In this document: piece by piece, positions 1 through 8,292 of the stretch
Numbering within the stretch: the first letter of the stretch is position 1
How the letters are laid out: every line of letters starts with the position of its first letter
Assembly: GCA_947477745.1 (NCBI GenBank)
Contig: CANJUF010000009.1
Coordinates: 1-64,000, forward strand
Direction: 5' to 3'
DNA from: Sphingomonadaceae bacterium
GTDB taxonomy: Bacteria; Pseudomonadota; Alphaproteobacteria; Sphingomonadales; Sphingomonadaceae
Length of the DNA stretch: 64,000 nt
Made by a program: the position numbers and the translations under genes
Notes under the pieces: model-generated
Seen by the model: only the letters and a program-made list of their open reading frames with translations
Told to the model about the DNA's origin: nothing
The model's database searches: none

Positions 1-491
1 AGGTGCCCGTAGGCGACCGGATCGTCGAGCGCGGCGGTAGCGCTGGCGATATTCTCGCGCATCGCCGCGATCGCCGCCTGCGGCCGGTTCTCGGCAAGAA
101 GCCGCGCCGCGCCCGGCTCGATCAACGTGCGCGCGGTCCACACGTCGCGCAGCGTCGCGCCGCGCATCTGCAGCGAGGCGCCGACTTGCCGGGCGAGTAC
201 GGTGGGATCGGGTTCGCGCACCCGCGCGCCGCCGTGCTGGCCGCGCGTGACCACGATCAGCGATTCGGCTTCGAGCATGCGCAGCGCTTCGCGCATGGTC
301 GGACGCGAGATGTCGAACTGCTCCTGAAGCTCGCGCTCGTTGTGCAGCTTGTCGCCGGGTCGCAGCTTGCCGGTGACGATCTCGCGGCGAAGCTCGGCAG
401 CGACCCTCCCGGCAATCTTCAGCCGCGGCTGGACTCGATCGGCTTCGCTTTTCGCCGCGCCACTGGCCGCGCTCTTCCTCAGCTTCGACAT
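1..491 (-). CDS. GntR/FadR-family transcriptional regulator (C-terminus off the window edge)
   Basis: The reading frame begins at an ATG whose first base is 491 and runs off the left edge after 163 codons. Residues about 28-92 form a GntR winged helix-turn-helix, with GKLRPGDKLHNERELQEQF followed by SRPTMREALRMLEAESLI and a basic wing. The residues after about 105 look like the start of an FCD effector domain with mostly helical sequence. It is the last visible gene of a minus-strand set (two crotonases, NTF2-fold protein, regulator), 37 bp after the NTF2-fold gene, so it probably controls that set in response to an acyl-CoA or acid. The effector domain is incomplete, so the ligand cannot be judged. 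Confidence 0.85.
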   Translation of the reverse strand, partial: MSKLRKSAASGAAKSEADRVQPRLKIAGRVAAELRREIVTGKLRPGDKLHNERELQEQFDISRPTMREALRMLEAESLIVVTRGQHGGARVREPDPTVLARQVGASLQMRGATLRDVWTARTLIEPGAARLLAENRPQAAIAAMRENIASATAALDDPVAYGH

Positions 492-528
492 TGCCGCGCT
501 GTCATCATTCGGTGTGCCCCCACTGCGC

Positions 529-972
529 TCAAGCGGCCTCGGTATCGGCAACCGGGCCGAACTTGTAGACGGTAAGCCGGCGTTCGGTGAATTTCCAGCC
601 ATCGTCGGTCAGCACGAGCTTGTCGTCATAGCGGCCGAGCATGATGATCGAGCGGTCCGCGCCGCCCGCGCGCTCCTGCACGCCAAGGCTGCTGGTCGCG
701 GTCTCGCCGTCCTCGCCGATATCGATATTGGTGATCGAATTGAGCTGGACCAGCCATTCTAGGCCCGCAAAGGCCGGCCCGAAGAAACCGCGCAGCGCTT
801 CCTTGCCGACCAGCGGCCCGGTCTGCCCGAACATCTCGAGGATGCCGTACATCTGCGCGTCATCGGTGAAGAAGGTCAGGTATTCTTCGATGTCGAGCCG
901 CGCCGCCGCGCCCGAATAGCCTTCCAAGTGTTCGCGCACATCCTGCTTGAGCTTGCGTCTGCTCTTGCTCAT
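529..972 (-). CDS. NTF2-fold (SnoaL-like) protein, 147 aa
   Basis: The 147-residue protein has the size and pattern of the SnoaL-like/nuclear transport factor 2 superfamily: an N-terminal helix, then YLTFFTDDAQMYGIL and a C-terminal beta segment with DDGWKFTERRLTVYKFG. Members include ketosteroid isomerase-like enzymes, polyketide cyclases, dehydratases and non-catalytic folds, so the reaction is not assignable. I chose the ATG at 972 because longer frames upstream are only the shadow of the adjacent crotonase gene. It lies 16 bp after that crotonase and is probably co-transcribed with it. Confidence 0.8.
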   Translation of the reverse strand: MSKSRRKLKQDVREHLEGYSGAAARLDIEEYLTFFTDDAQMYGILEMFGQTGPLVGKEALRGFFGPAFAGLEWLVQLNSITNIDIGEDGETATSSLGVQERAGGADRSIIMLGRYDDKLVLTDDGWKFTERRLTVYKFGPVADTEAA

Positions 973-988
973 CGGGTGGTTCCTTGTG

Positions 989-1816
989 TCAGTAGCCCCG
1001 GAACGCGGGAGCGCGCTTTTCCATGAAGGCCTGGCCGGCTTCCTTGCCGTCGTGCGACAGCGAGGCACGCGCGTTCTGCGCTGCCTCGGTCGAGACGCAA
1101 TCCTCGAACGACAGGCGCTCGGCGGCGTTGAGATTGCGCTTGATTCCGGCATAGGACATGCCCGGACCGCCCGCGATCTTGGCCACGATCTTGGCCGCTT
1201 CGGCGTCGAGCGCGTCGTCGGCATAGACCTTGTTGGCAAGCCCGTAAGCCAGCGCGGTCTGGGCATCGATCTTCTCGTCGAGCAGCATGAATTCGCGCGC
1301 CTTGGCCGGGCCGACCAGCCGCTGAAGCAGGAACGCCGATCCCGGCTCGCCGCAGCGACCGGCGGTGGCATAGGAGGTCTTGAAGAACGCCGTTTCCGAC
1401 ACGAGCCTGAGATCGCAGGCGGTGGCGAGCGCGAGGCCGCTGCCCGCCGCCGGGCCGCGCATCACCGCGATGGTCGGCTTGTTCATGCGGAACAGGCTGA
1501 TGAAGATCTGGCTGTCTTCAAGCATGCGCGCGCCGACCTGCTCAGGCTCCATCCAGATGGGATGATCCTTCCACTTTTCGGTGAGCGCGTCGCCGCCGTC
1601 TCCCATCGCGGAGAGATCGTGGCCGGCGCAGAAGCCGCGCCCCGCGCCCGCGAGCACGAACACCTTGATGCCCGGATCGCGGTTCGCACGGCTGACCATC
1701 TCCTCGAGCTGGGCCACCATCGGCCAGGTCAAAGTATTGAGCCGGTCGGGCCGGTTGAGGGTGACGGTCATCGCGCCGCCCTCTTCGGTGACGAGTATAT
1801 CGCTGTTATCGCTCAT
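989..1816 (-). CDS. Crotonase-family (enoyl-CoA hydratase/isomerase) protein lacking both hydratase glutamates
   Basis: This 275-residue protein has the crotonase fold: LNRPDRLNTLTWPM near the N-terminus, a first oxyanion-hole segment GRGFCAGHDLSAM, and a second one around RGPAAGSGLALATACDLR. The two glutamates of true hydratases are absent: the GGGxELA-type motif reads GSGLALA and the QPE-type position reads KTSY. Hydration is therefore unlikely, and an isomerase, hydrolase, dehalogenase-like or lyase role fits better. It follows another crotonase by 22 bp and precedes the NTF2-fold gene, suggesting an operon acting on a CoA-bound intermediate. Confidence 0.88.
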   Translation of the reverse strand: MSDNSDILVTEEGGAMTVTLNRPDRLNTLTWPMVAQLEEMVSRANRDPGIKVFVLAGAGRGFCAGHDLSAMGDGGDALTEKWKDHPIWMEPEQVGARMLEDSQIFISLFRMNKPTIAVMRGPAAGSGLALATACDLRLVSETAFFKTSYATAGRCGEPGSAFLLQRLVGPAKAREFMLLDEKIDAQTALAYGLANKVYADDALDAEAAKIVAKIAGGPGMSYAGIKRNLNAAERLSFEDCVSTEAAQNARASLSHDGKEAGQAFMEKRAPAFRGY

Positions 1817-1838
1817 GCCTGCATCCTTCCCTGGCCGG

Positions 1839-2654
1839 TCAGACCTTGCCTGCCGCCTTCACGGCGGTGTGATCGACCAGCACGAAGCTGCCCGACTGCG
1901 CATAGGCCGAATTGTGGCCGAGGTGGTGGATGTCGAAGCACGACTGGATCGCGGCATACTGACCCTGGATGTCGAGCGTCTGGTTGACGACCCGCTTTGC
2001 CATTTCGAGCGCGTGGGGATGCATTTGCGCGATTTCGAGCGCCATGTCGCGTGCTGCCTTGTCGAGTTCCTCGACCGGCACGACCTTGTTGACCATGCCG
2101 CGCTTCTCGGCCTCGTCGGCGAGGATCGGCCGGGCGGTGAACAGCATTTCCTTGGCCTTGCGCGCGCCCAGTTCCCAGGTGTGACCGTGATATTCGACGC
2201 CGCCGATGCCCATCATCACCACTGGATCGGAGAAGCGGGCGTTTTCAGCCGCGATGATCAGGTCGCACGGCCATACCAGCAGCAGGGCGCCCGCGATGCA
2301 GGCGCCTTGCACCGCCGCGATCGAGGGCTTGGGAATCTCGCGCCAGCGCCGCGAATAGCCGAGATACCGCTTCGATTCCCAGCGGTAGAGCGCCAGCGTG
2401 CCGGTTTCCGAAATCGTGTCGCTGATGGTGCTGAGCGACTTGTCCTTGACGCCCGACATGTCGTGTCCGGCGGAGAAGTGCGGGCCTTCGGCGCGCAGCA
2501 GGATCACGCGCACCTCGTCGTCGGCAGCCGCGCGTTCCCAGCAATCGTTGAGCAGGTCGAGCAGTTCCGGGTTCTGCGCGTTGCGGCGCTCCGGCCGGTT
2601 GAGAGTGATCGTGGCGACGCGATCTTTCACGTCATAAAGAACCAGTTCGGACAT
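1839..2654 (-). CDS. Crotonase-family protein, 271 aa, atypical active site
   Basis: Crotonase fold with TITLNRPERRNAQNPELL and the oxyanion segment GPHFSAGHDMSG. The second segment is QGACIAGALLLVWPCDLI, with leucine where hydratases have glutamate, and FSDPVVMMGIG where hydratases have the PE glutamate. Hydratase chemistry is therefore doubtful. I place the start at the second of two adjacent ATG codons (first bases 2657 and 2654), preceded by a GGAG. The longer open frame reaching 2765 has no such support. First gene of the leftmost minus-strand set and divergent from the BVMO gene. Confidence 0.87.
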   Translation of the reverse strand: MSELVLYDVKDRVATITLNRPERRNAQNPELLDLLNDCWERAAADDEVRVILLRAEGPHFSAGHDMSGVKDKSLSTISDTISETGTLALYRWESKRYLGYSRRWREIPKPSIAAVQGACIAGALLLVWPCDLIIAAENARFSDPVVMMGIGGVEYHGHTWELGARKAKEMLFTARPILADEAEKRGMVNKVVPVEELDKAARDMALEIAQMHPHALEMAKRVVNQTLDIQGQYAAIQSCFDIHHLGHNSAYAQSGSFVLVDHTAVKAAGKV

Positions 2655-2953
2655 CATCCATCTCCGCGTTGTCGGGTTGTGATAACCCGAAGGGAATCGG
2701 GCACCGTGCGGCTCTGGCACAGCCGATCCCGATTTTCCAGCCAGCTTATGGTTAGACGATTGCACAGCCGTATTTACGGAACTGAGCGCCTCCCCTTGCA
2801 GAACCCTGTTTGCGCATGATCAATGATGGCAGCGGACCGATAGGCTCGAAGTCAAAATTACGCCGGTGGCGGCGGGCCGTTGTGCGATCGGTCCGGGCGC
2901 GATAGGTGCAGGTCAGGTCTGGAAAAGCACGCATACGGGAACGAGGAAACGAC
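2655..2953. promoter_or_regulatory. Divergent intergenic region between crotonase and BVMO genes, with a short inverted repeat
   Basis: About 299 bp without a convincing gene separate the minus-strand crotonase from the plus-strand BVMO, so both promoters should lie here. An inverted repeat CGGGTT-gtgat-AACCCG occupies 2673-2689, close to the crotonase start, and could be an operator or a 5' UTR hairpin. I could not pick a convincing -35/-10 pair. Confidence 0.45.
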
Positions 2954-4630
2954 ATGGACATGGTTTCGAGCGAGGCGGGAAGCTCTGCGCAGACACGCGA
3001 ATTCGACGTGGTTGTCATCGGCGCGGGATTTGCCGGGCTGGCGGCGCTGCACCGCCTTCGCGAAAAGATGGGCTATTCGGTCCGGGCGATCGAGGCCGGC
3101 ACCCAGGCGGGCGGCACGTGGTACTGGAACCGCTATCCCGGCGCGCGCTGCGACGTCGAGAGCCTGCAATATTCGCTCGCGATCGACGATTCGATCCAGC
3201 AGGAGTGGAGCTGGACCGAACGTTTCGCCGCCCAGTCCGAAATCCTCGACTACACCCAGTTCGTCGTCGACAAGCTCGATCTGGCCAAGGACATCGATTT
3301 CGAAACGCGGGTCGCGTCGGCAGTCTACAACGATGATGACGACAGCTGGACTGTCACGACCGAGGGCGGCGAGGTCTATCGCTGCCGCTGGCTGATCATG
3401 GCGGCAGGCCCGCTGTCGACGCCGAACATTCCAGATTTCCCCGGGATCAACGATTTCAAGGGTGAGACCTATCACACCGGCATGTGGCCCAAGCACGCAG
3501 TGTCCTTTGCGGGCAAGCGCGTCGCGCAGATCGGCACTGGCTCGTCAGGCGTGCAGATCGCGCAGGAAATTTCCAAGGACGCCGCAAAGCACTATGTGCT
3601 GCAGCGCACCGCTCACCACATCATCCCGGCGCGCAACCGTCCGCTGCTTGACGGCGAGCAGGAGGAGATCAAGGCGCGCTATCCCGAGCTGCGCCAGTTC
3701 TGGCAGACGCTGATCGGTGCGACTTTCTACCAGAGCCTGCCGAGCGATCCGCCGCTGGTTCCCGGCAACAAGTCGATCTTCGAAGTGACGCCCGAAGAGC
3801 GCAAGCAGATTTTCGACAACGCCTGGGCCTATGGCGGTTACGGCTTCCAGCGCGCTTTCACCGACACGCTTAAGACCGTGGAGGCGAGCACCATCGCGGG
3901 AGACTATATCGCGGACCGCATCCGCGAGACGGTGAAAGACCCGGCGGTGGCCGAAAATCTGATTTCCAGCCAGTATTTCGGCACCAAGCGCGTGATCCTC
4001 GACACCAATTACTACGAGATTTTCAACCAGGACAATGTCGAGTTGGTCGATGTGAAGGGCGATCCGATCGCGCGGATCACCGAAAAGGGGATACTGCTGG
4101 AGTCGGGCCGCGAGATCGAAGTCGACATGATCGTTTTCGCCACTGGCTTCGATGCGATGACCGGATCGCTCACCCGGATGGAAATCAGAGGGCGGGATGG
4201 GCAACTGCTGCGCGACGCGTGGAAGGACGGCCCGGCTTCCTACCTCGGCATCATGGTAACCCAGTTTCCCGGCATGTTCATCATGGGCGGTCCGCAAAGC
4301 TGTTCGGCGCTGGCCAATGTCATCACCGCCAACGAACAGCAGGTGGACTGGATCTGCAATGCGATCACCTGGCTGGACGAACGCGGTTACACCTCGATCG
4401 AGCCGACGCCCGAGGCGCAGGAGGCCTGGGTCAACCGCTGCAACGAACTGGCTGATGCGACGATCTACACCAAGGGGGACAGCTGGTATCTGGGTTCCAA
4501 CATTCCCGGAAAGCCGCGCCGTTTCCTGCTCTATGTCGCCGGCTACCCGGGTTACAAGTCGGAAACCGAGGAAGTCGCCGCCAAGGGCTACGAAGGCTTT
4601 GTGCTCGACAAGGCGAAGGAGCTGAACTGA
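2954..4630 (+). CDS. Flavin-containing Baeyer-Villiger monooxygenase (CHMO/PAMO type), 558 aa
   Basis: Type I Baeyer-Villiger monooxygenases insert oxygen next to a ketone, giving an ester or lactone, using FAD and NADPH. Seen here: an FAD Rossmann motif VIGAGFAG at residues 21-28, GGTWYWNRYPGARCD at about 53-67, the complete BVMO fingerprint F168-x-G-x-x-x-H174-T-x-x-W178-P, and the second dinucleotide motif IGTGSSG at 193-199. The ATG at 2954 is preceded by GAGGAAAC; a longer frame from 2906 lacks a ribosome site. It heads a plus-strand group with a crotonase, a ligase and two acyl-CoA dehydrogenase subunits, which suggests oxidative opening of a ring or side-chain ketone before beta-oxidation. 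The substrate is unknown. Confidence 0.93.
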   Translation: MDMVSSEAGSSAQTREFDVVVIGAGFAGLAALHRLREKMGYSVRAIEAGTQAGGTWYWNRYPGARCDVESLQYSLAIDDSIQQEWSWTERFAAQSEILDYTQFVVDKLDLAKDIDFETRVASAVYNDDDDSWTVTTEGGEVYRCRWLIMAAGPLSTPNIPDFPGINDFKGETYHTGMWPKHAVSFAGKRVAQIGTGSSGVQIAQEISKDAAKHYVLQRTAHHIIPARNRPLLDGEQEEIKARYPELRQFWQTLIGATFYQSLPSDPPLVPGNKSIFEVTPEERKQIFDNAWAYGGYGFQRAFTDTLKTVEASTIAGDYIADRIRETVKDPAVAENLISSQYFGTKRVILDTNYYEIFNQDNVELVDVKGDPIARITEKGILLESGREIEVDMIVFATGFDAMTGSLTRMEIRGRDGQLLRDAWKDGPASYLGIMVTQFPGMFIMGGPQSCSALANVITANEQQVDWICNAITWLDERGYTSIEPTPEAQEAWVNRCNELADATIYTKGDSWYLGSNIPGKPRRFLLYVAGYPGYKSETEEVAAKGYEGFVLDKAKELN

Positions 4631-4633
4631 ACC

Positions 4634-4665
4634 GGCGGGGCGGTCCGGCAAGGTCCGCCCCCGCC
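4634..4665 (+). terminator. GC-rich hairpin after the BVMO gene
   Basis: GGCGGGGCGG at 4634-4643 pairs with CCGCCCCCGCC at 4655-4665 with one bulge, immediately after the BVMO stop codon. There is no T-run, so it may be a weak terminator or an mRNA-stabilising hairpin. The crotonase gene begins about 60 bp later, so read-through is possible. Confidence 0.45.
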
Positions 4666-4726
4666 TTGCAATTCAGTGCACTCTAATTAAAGGTGCCGGG
4701 CGCTGCGCAGAGTCCCGGAAGGTGCC

Positions 4727-5518
4727 ATGTCCTACGAAACAATCCTGATCGACCGCCGTGACAACGGCGTGGCCCTGCTTGTGCTCAACCGCCCCGATGC
4801 GATGAACTCGCTCGACAGCACCCTGATGCGCGAGTTGCCCAATGCTGCGCGCGAACTGGCGGAAGACGAGGACGTGCGCTGCATCGTGCTGACCGGCGCG
4901 GGCAAGGTATTCTGCGCGGGCGGCGATACCCGCGCGATCGGCAAGATGGCCGACGATCAGGTCAAGAGCGCGGCCCCGCCGAAGTCGAGCTTCGAGAAGC
5001 GCGCCGCCTGGCTGGCCAAATGCTCGCAGGCCAGCCGGATTCTGCATCAGGCACCCAAGCCGGTGATCGCGATGATCAACGGCGCCTGCGCGGGCGCGGG
5101 CCTCAATCTCGCGGGAGCCTGCGACATTCGTTTCGCCGGAGCATCTGCCAAGTTCCGGTCCGCCTTCATCGCCATGGGCCTTTCGAGCGACTATGGCGGC
5201 AACTGGCTGTGGACGCAGATCCTTGGCACGGGCAAGGCGCGGCAATTGTTCTTCATCGACAAGAAGCGCGATGCGAAAGAAGCGCTTGAGTTCGGGCTGA
5301 TCGACCGCATCTGCGACGACGATGCTCTCGAAACGGAGACGCTGGAGCTTGCCGGCCAGCTTGCCTCGATGCCGGCCAAGGGCATGTTCTATGCCAAGGC
5401 CAATCTCAATGCCGTGCTGCACCAGACGCTGGAGCAGGCGATCGACTTCGAATCGCGCAATCTGATGCTGTGCCGGGCGGCGATCACCGAGATGCGCAAG
5501 CGCGCGGAGGCTAAATGA
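4727..5518 (+). CDS. Crotonase-family protein (PaaG-like isomerase type), 263 aa
   Basis: Enoyl-CoA hydratase/isomerase fold with VLNRPDAMNSLDSTL, an oxyanion segment AGKVFCAGGDTRA, and a second segment INGACAGAGLNLAGACD. The hydratase glutamate in GGGxELA is an asparagine here (GAGLNLA), and the QPE region reads FRSAFIAMGLSSDYGGNW. An aspartate before a GG-containing motif resembles enoyl-CoA isomerases and the ring-epoxide isomerase PaaG more than hydratases. The stop codon overlaps the next ATG by 4 bp (ATGA), so it is translationally coupled to the ligase. Confidence 0.88.
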   Translation: MSYETILIDRRDNGVALLVLNRPDAMNSLDSTLMRELPNAARELAEDEDVRCIVLTGAGKVFCAGGDTRAIGKMADDQVKSAAPPKSSFEKRAAWLAKCSQASRILHQAPKPVIAMINGACAGAGLNLAGACDIRFAGASAKFRSAFIAMGLSSDYGGNWLWTQILGTGKARQLFFIDKKRDAKEALEFGLIDRICDDDALETETLELAGQLASMPAKGMFYAKANLNAVLHQTLEQAIDFESRNLMLCRAAITEMRKRAEAK

Positions 5519-7062
5519 GCGCGCCCACCACCACTGCACTTACCATTCCCGGACTGGTCGACGATGCGGCGCGGCTGTGGCCGCATGATCTGGCCACCAT
5601 CGACGGCGATCTGCACATCACATTCGCCGAATTGAAGGTGGCGATGCTGAATACCGCCGCTGCTTTCATTGCGGCGGGGCTCCAGCCGGGCGAACGGGTC
5701 GGCCTGTGGGGGCCGAACTCGGCGGCATGGATGATCGCCTGCCTCGGCATTCAGGCGGCGCAAGGCGTGATGGTGCCGCTCAACACGCGCTTCAAGGGCG
5801 GCGAGGTGCAGTACGCGCTGGGCAAGGCAAAGGCGGCCATGGCAGTCGCGGCGACGGAATTCCTGGGCGTGCGCCATGCCGAGGTGGTGCGCGGGCTCGA
5901 TTTGCCGAACCTGCGCCACACAATCGATCTGACCGGGCCCGGATGGGACGCATTCCTCGCCGCTGCGACGCCCGAGCATCGCAAGCAGGCCGAGGCCCGC
6001 CTTGCCGCGCTGGGGCCCGAAGACGTCTGCGACATCATGTTCACCAGCGGCACGACCGGCGAACCCAAGGGGGTGGTTTCCGCCCACGGGCAGACCGTCA
6101 AGACCGCGCGGCTGTGGGCCAAGGCGACCTCGTTCGGATATCGCGACAGGTTCCTGCTGCTGTGGCCCTATTTTCACTCCGCCGGATACAAGGCCGGATG
6201 GGTCGTATGCCTGGCGATGGGCGGAGCGGCCTTGCCCCAGCCTGTGCTCGACGGGCCGGACCTGCTCGAGCGGGTGCAGCGCGACAAGGCAACCTTCATG
6301 CCCGGCCCGCCGACCCTGTTCCAGACCCTGCTCGCCATGCCTCACCGCAAACCGGGTGCGCTCGATTCGGTGCGGGTTTCGGTGACGGGCGCGGCTTCTG
6401 TCGGACCCTCGCTGATCGAGGCGATCCAGAACGATCTGGGCGTTCCCATCGTGCTGACCGGATACGGCCTCACCGAATGCAGCGGCACCGCGACCATGTC
6501 GAGCGTAGGCGACCCGCCCGAGACGATCGTCAACACTGCGGGCAAGGCGATCGAAGGCGTCGAGGTCGAGATCATGGACGATGATGGCAATATCGTCCCG
6601 CGGGGCGAGCCGGGCGAAGTGATGATCCGCGGCATCAGCGTGATGCTCGGCTATCTCGACGATCCCGAGGCCACGCGCGAGGCGATCACGCCCGATGGCT
6701 GGCTCCATTCGGGCGACATCGGCTTCATGGACGAACAGGGCTATGTCGCGATTACCGATCGCAAGAAGGAAATGTTCATCACCGGCGGCTTCAACGTCTA
6801 TCCCGCCGAAGTCGAACGCATGCTGATCGCTCACCCTGCTATCTTCCAGGTCGCGGTCGTTGGCGTGCCTGACGAGCGCATGGGCGAGGTCTGCTGCGTA
6901 TATGTCGTGCCCAAAAAAGGCCATTCGATCACCGAGGAGGAGCTGATCGAATGGAGCCGCGAGCGCATGGCCAACTACAAGGTGCCGCGCAAGGTTATCG
7001 TCACCGCTGAACTGCCGACCACGCCCACCGGCAAGGTTCAGAAATTCAAGCTGACCGTATGA
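5515..7062 (+). CDS. AMP-dependent acyl-CoA synthetase/ligase, 515 aa
   Basis: Activates a carboxylic acid to its CoA thioester via an acyl-adenylate. The P-loop FTSGTTGEPKG, the adenine motif GYGLTECSG, the hinge region DGWLHSGDIGFMDEQGYVAITDRKKEM and the C-terminal PTTPTGKVQK with its catalytic lysine are all present. Length is normal for the ANL superfamily. It overlaps the crotonase before it and the acyl-CoA dehydrogenase after it by 4 bp each. The acid may derive from the BVMO reaction; the chain or ring specificity is not visible. Confidence 0.94.
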   Translation: MSAPTTTALTIPGLVDDAARLWPHDLATIDGDLHITFAELKVAMLNTAAAFIAAGLQPGERVGLWGPNSAAWMIACLGIQAAQGVMVPLNTRFKGGEVQYALGKAKAAMAVAATEFLGVRHAEVVRGLDLPNLRHTIDLTGPGWDAFLAAATPEHRKQAEARLAALGPEDVCDIMFTSGTTGEPKGVVSAHGQTVKTARLWAKATSFGYRDRFLLLWPYFHSAGYKAGWVVCLAMGGAALPQPVLDGPDLLERVQRDKATFMPGPPTLFQTLLAMPHRKPGALDSVRVSVTGAASVGPSLIEAIQNDLGVPIVLTGYGLTECSGTATMSSVGDPPETIVNTAGKAIEGVEVEIMDDDGNIVPRGEPGEVMIRGISVMLGYLDDPEATREAITPDGWLHSGDIGFMDEQGYVAITDRKKEMFITGGFNVYPAEVERMLIAHPAIFQVAVVGVPDERMGEVCCVYVVPKKGHSITEEELIEWSRERMANYKVPRKVIVTAELPTTPTGKVQKFKLTV

Positions 7063-8288
7063 GCACCTCGACCCAGGACAACACTGTGACCGATTATTCG
7101 CAGATGCCAGACGAACACTTTCGCCAGCTCGTGCGCGATTTCATCGCGCAGAACCTGCCTCACGAAATGGCGGCGCGCTGGAAGAAGATGTACCATCCCT
7201 ACAAGCCCGACGTAGTCTGGTGGACCGGCAAGCTCAACGAAAAGGGCTGGTCGGTGCCCGGTTGGCCGGTCGAATACGGCGGTCCCGGCTGGACCATTTC
7301 GCAGCGCCACATCTTCGAGGAGGAAGTGTTCCTGGCAGGCTGCCCCGCGCTCAGCCCGCAAGGCCTTACTCTGGTCGGCCCGGTGATCTGCCACTACGGC
7401 ACCCAGGCGCAGAAGGACTTTCACCTGCCGAAGATCCGCTCGGGCGAGATCATGTGGGCGCAGGGCTTTTCCGAACCGAATGCAGGCTCTGACCTTGCCG
7501 CGCTGCAATGCCGCGCCATTCGCGACGGCGACCACTATGTCGTCAACGGCCAGAAGATCTGGACCAGCGAAGCGCATTACTCGGAATGGGTGTTCATGTT
7601 GGTGCGCACCTCGAACGAAGGCAAGAAGCAGGCGGGCATCTCGTTCATGCTGATCGACCTGTCGACGCCGGGGATCACCATCCGCCCGATCATATCAATC
7701 GATGGCGGGCACGAACTCAACGAGGTGTTCTTCGACAACGTGCGCGTTCCGGCCGAAAACCTCGTCGGCGAGGAGAACATGGGCTGGACCTATGCCAAGG
7801 AACTGCTCGCCGAAGAGCGCACCTTCAGCGCCGAGGTCAAGCGCCACAAGGGCCAGCTCAAACGCATCAAGCAGATCGCGCGCGAGACGAAGATCCGGGG
7901 TCGCCCGCTGATCGAGGATCCGCATTTCCGGCGCCGCCTTGCCCAGCTCGAGATCGAGGTGCTCGCTCACGAGGCGACCTTGTGGCGGGTGGTGGCAGAG
8001 GAGGAAGCAGGCATCCTCGGTGCGGCGCCGACGCCTTCGATCCTCAAGGTGCGCGGCACCGAACTCGTGCAGCGGCTCGGAGCGCTGATGCTCGAGGCGC
8101 TCGAGGAAGCCGGGCTGCCCTACTATGCCGAGAAGGACTATTTCCTTTCCGCCCCGGACGACCCGCCGGGCCGGCCCGACGCCTACGGCGTCTCGTCGGA
8201 CTTCATGTTCCGCCGCTCGCTGACGATCTATGGCGGCTCCAACGAGGTGCAGCGCAATATTATCGCTGGCACTCTGCTGAGGAGATGA
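7059..8288 (+). CDS. Acyl-CoA dehydrogenase, large subunit of a probable heteromeric pair, 409 aa
   Basis: FAD-dependent alpha,beta-dehydrogenation of an acyl-CoA. The N-terminal helical domain, GFSEPNAGSDLAAL in the beta domain, and the C-terminal domain with RRSLTIYGGSNEVQR identify the family. In ordinary homotetrameric enzymes the last motif is YEG with the catalytic glutamate; here it is YGG, so this subunit lacks the canonical base at that position. It overlaps the ligase by 4 bp and is followed after 4 bp by a shorter dehydrogenase. This is the arrangement of the alpha2beta2 FadE/ChsE enzymes known from steroid degraders. Confidence 0.93.
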   Translation: MSTSTQDNTVTDYSQMPDEHFRQLVRDFIAQNLPHEMAARWKKMYHPYKPDVVWWTGKLNEKGWSVPGWPVEYGGPGWTISQRHIFEEEVFLAGCPALSPQGLTLVGPVICHYGTQAQKDFHLPKIRSGEIMWAQGFSEPNAGSDLAALQCRAIRDGDHYVVNGQKIWTSEAHYSEWVFMLVRTSNEGKKQAGISFMLIDLSTPGITIRPIISIDGGHELNEVFFDNVRVPAENLVGEENMGWTYAKELLAEERTFSAEVKRHKGQLKRIKQIARETKIRGRPLIEDPHFRRRLAQLEIEVLAHEATLWRVVAEEEAGILGAAPTPSILKVRGTELVQRLGALMLEALEEAGLPYYAEKDYFLSAPDDPPGRPDAYGVSSDFMFRRSLTIYGGSNEVQRNIIAGTLLRR

Positions 8289-8292
8289 ACCG

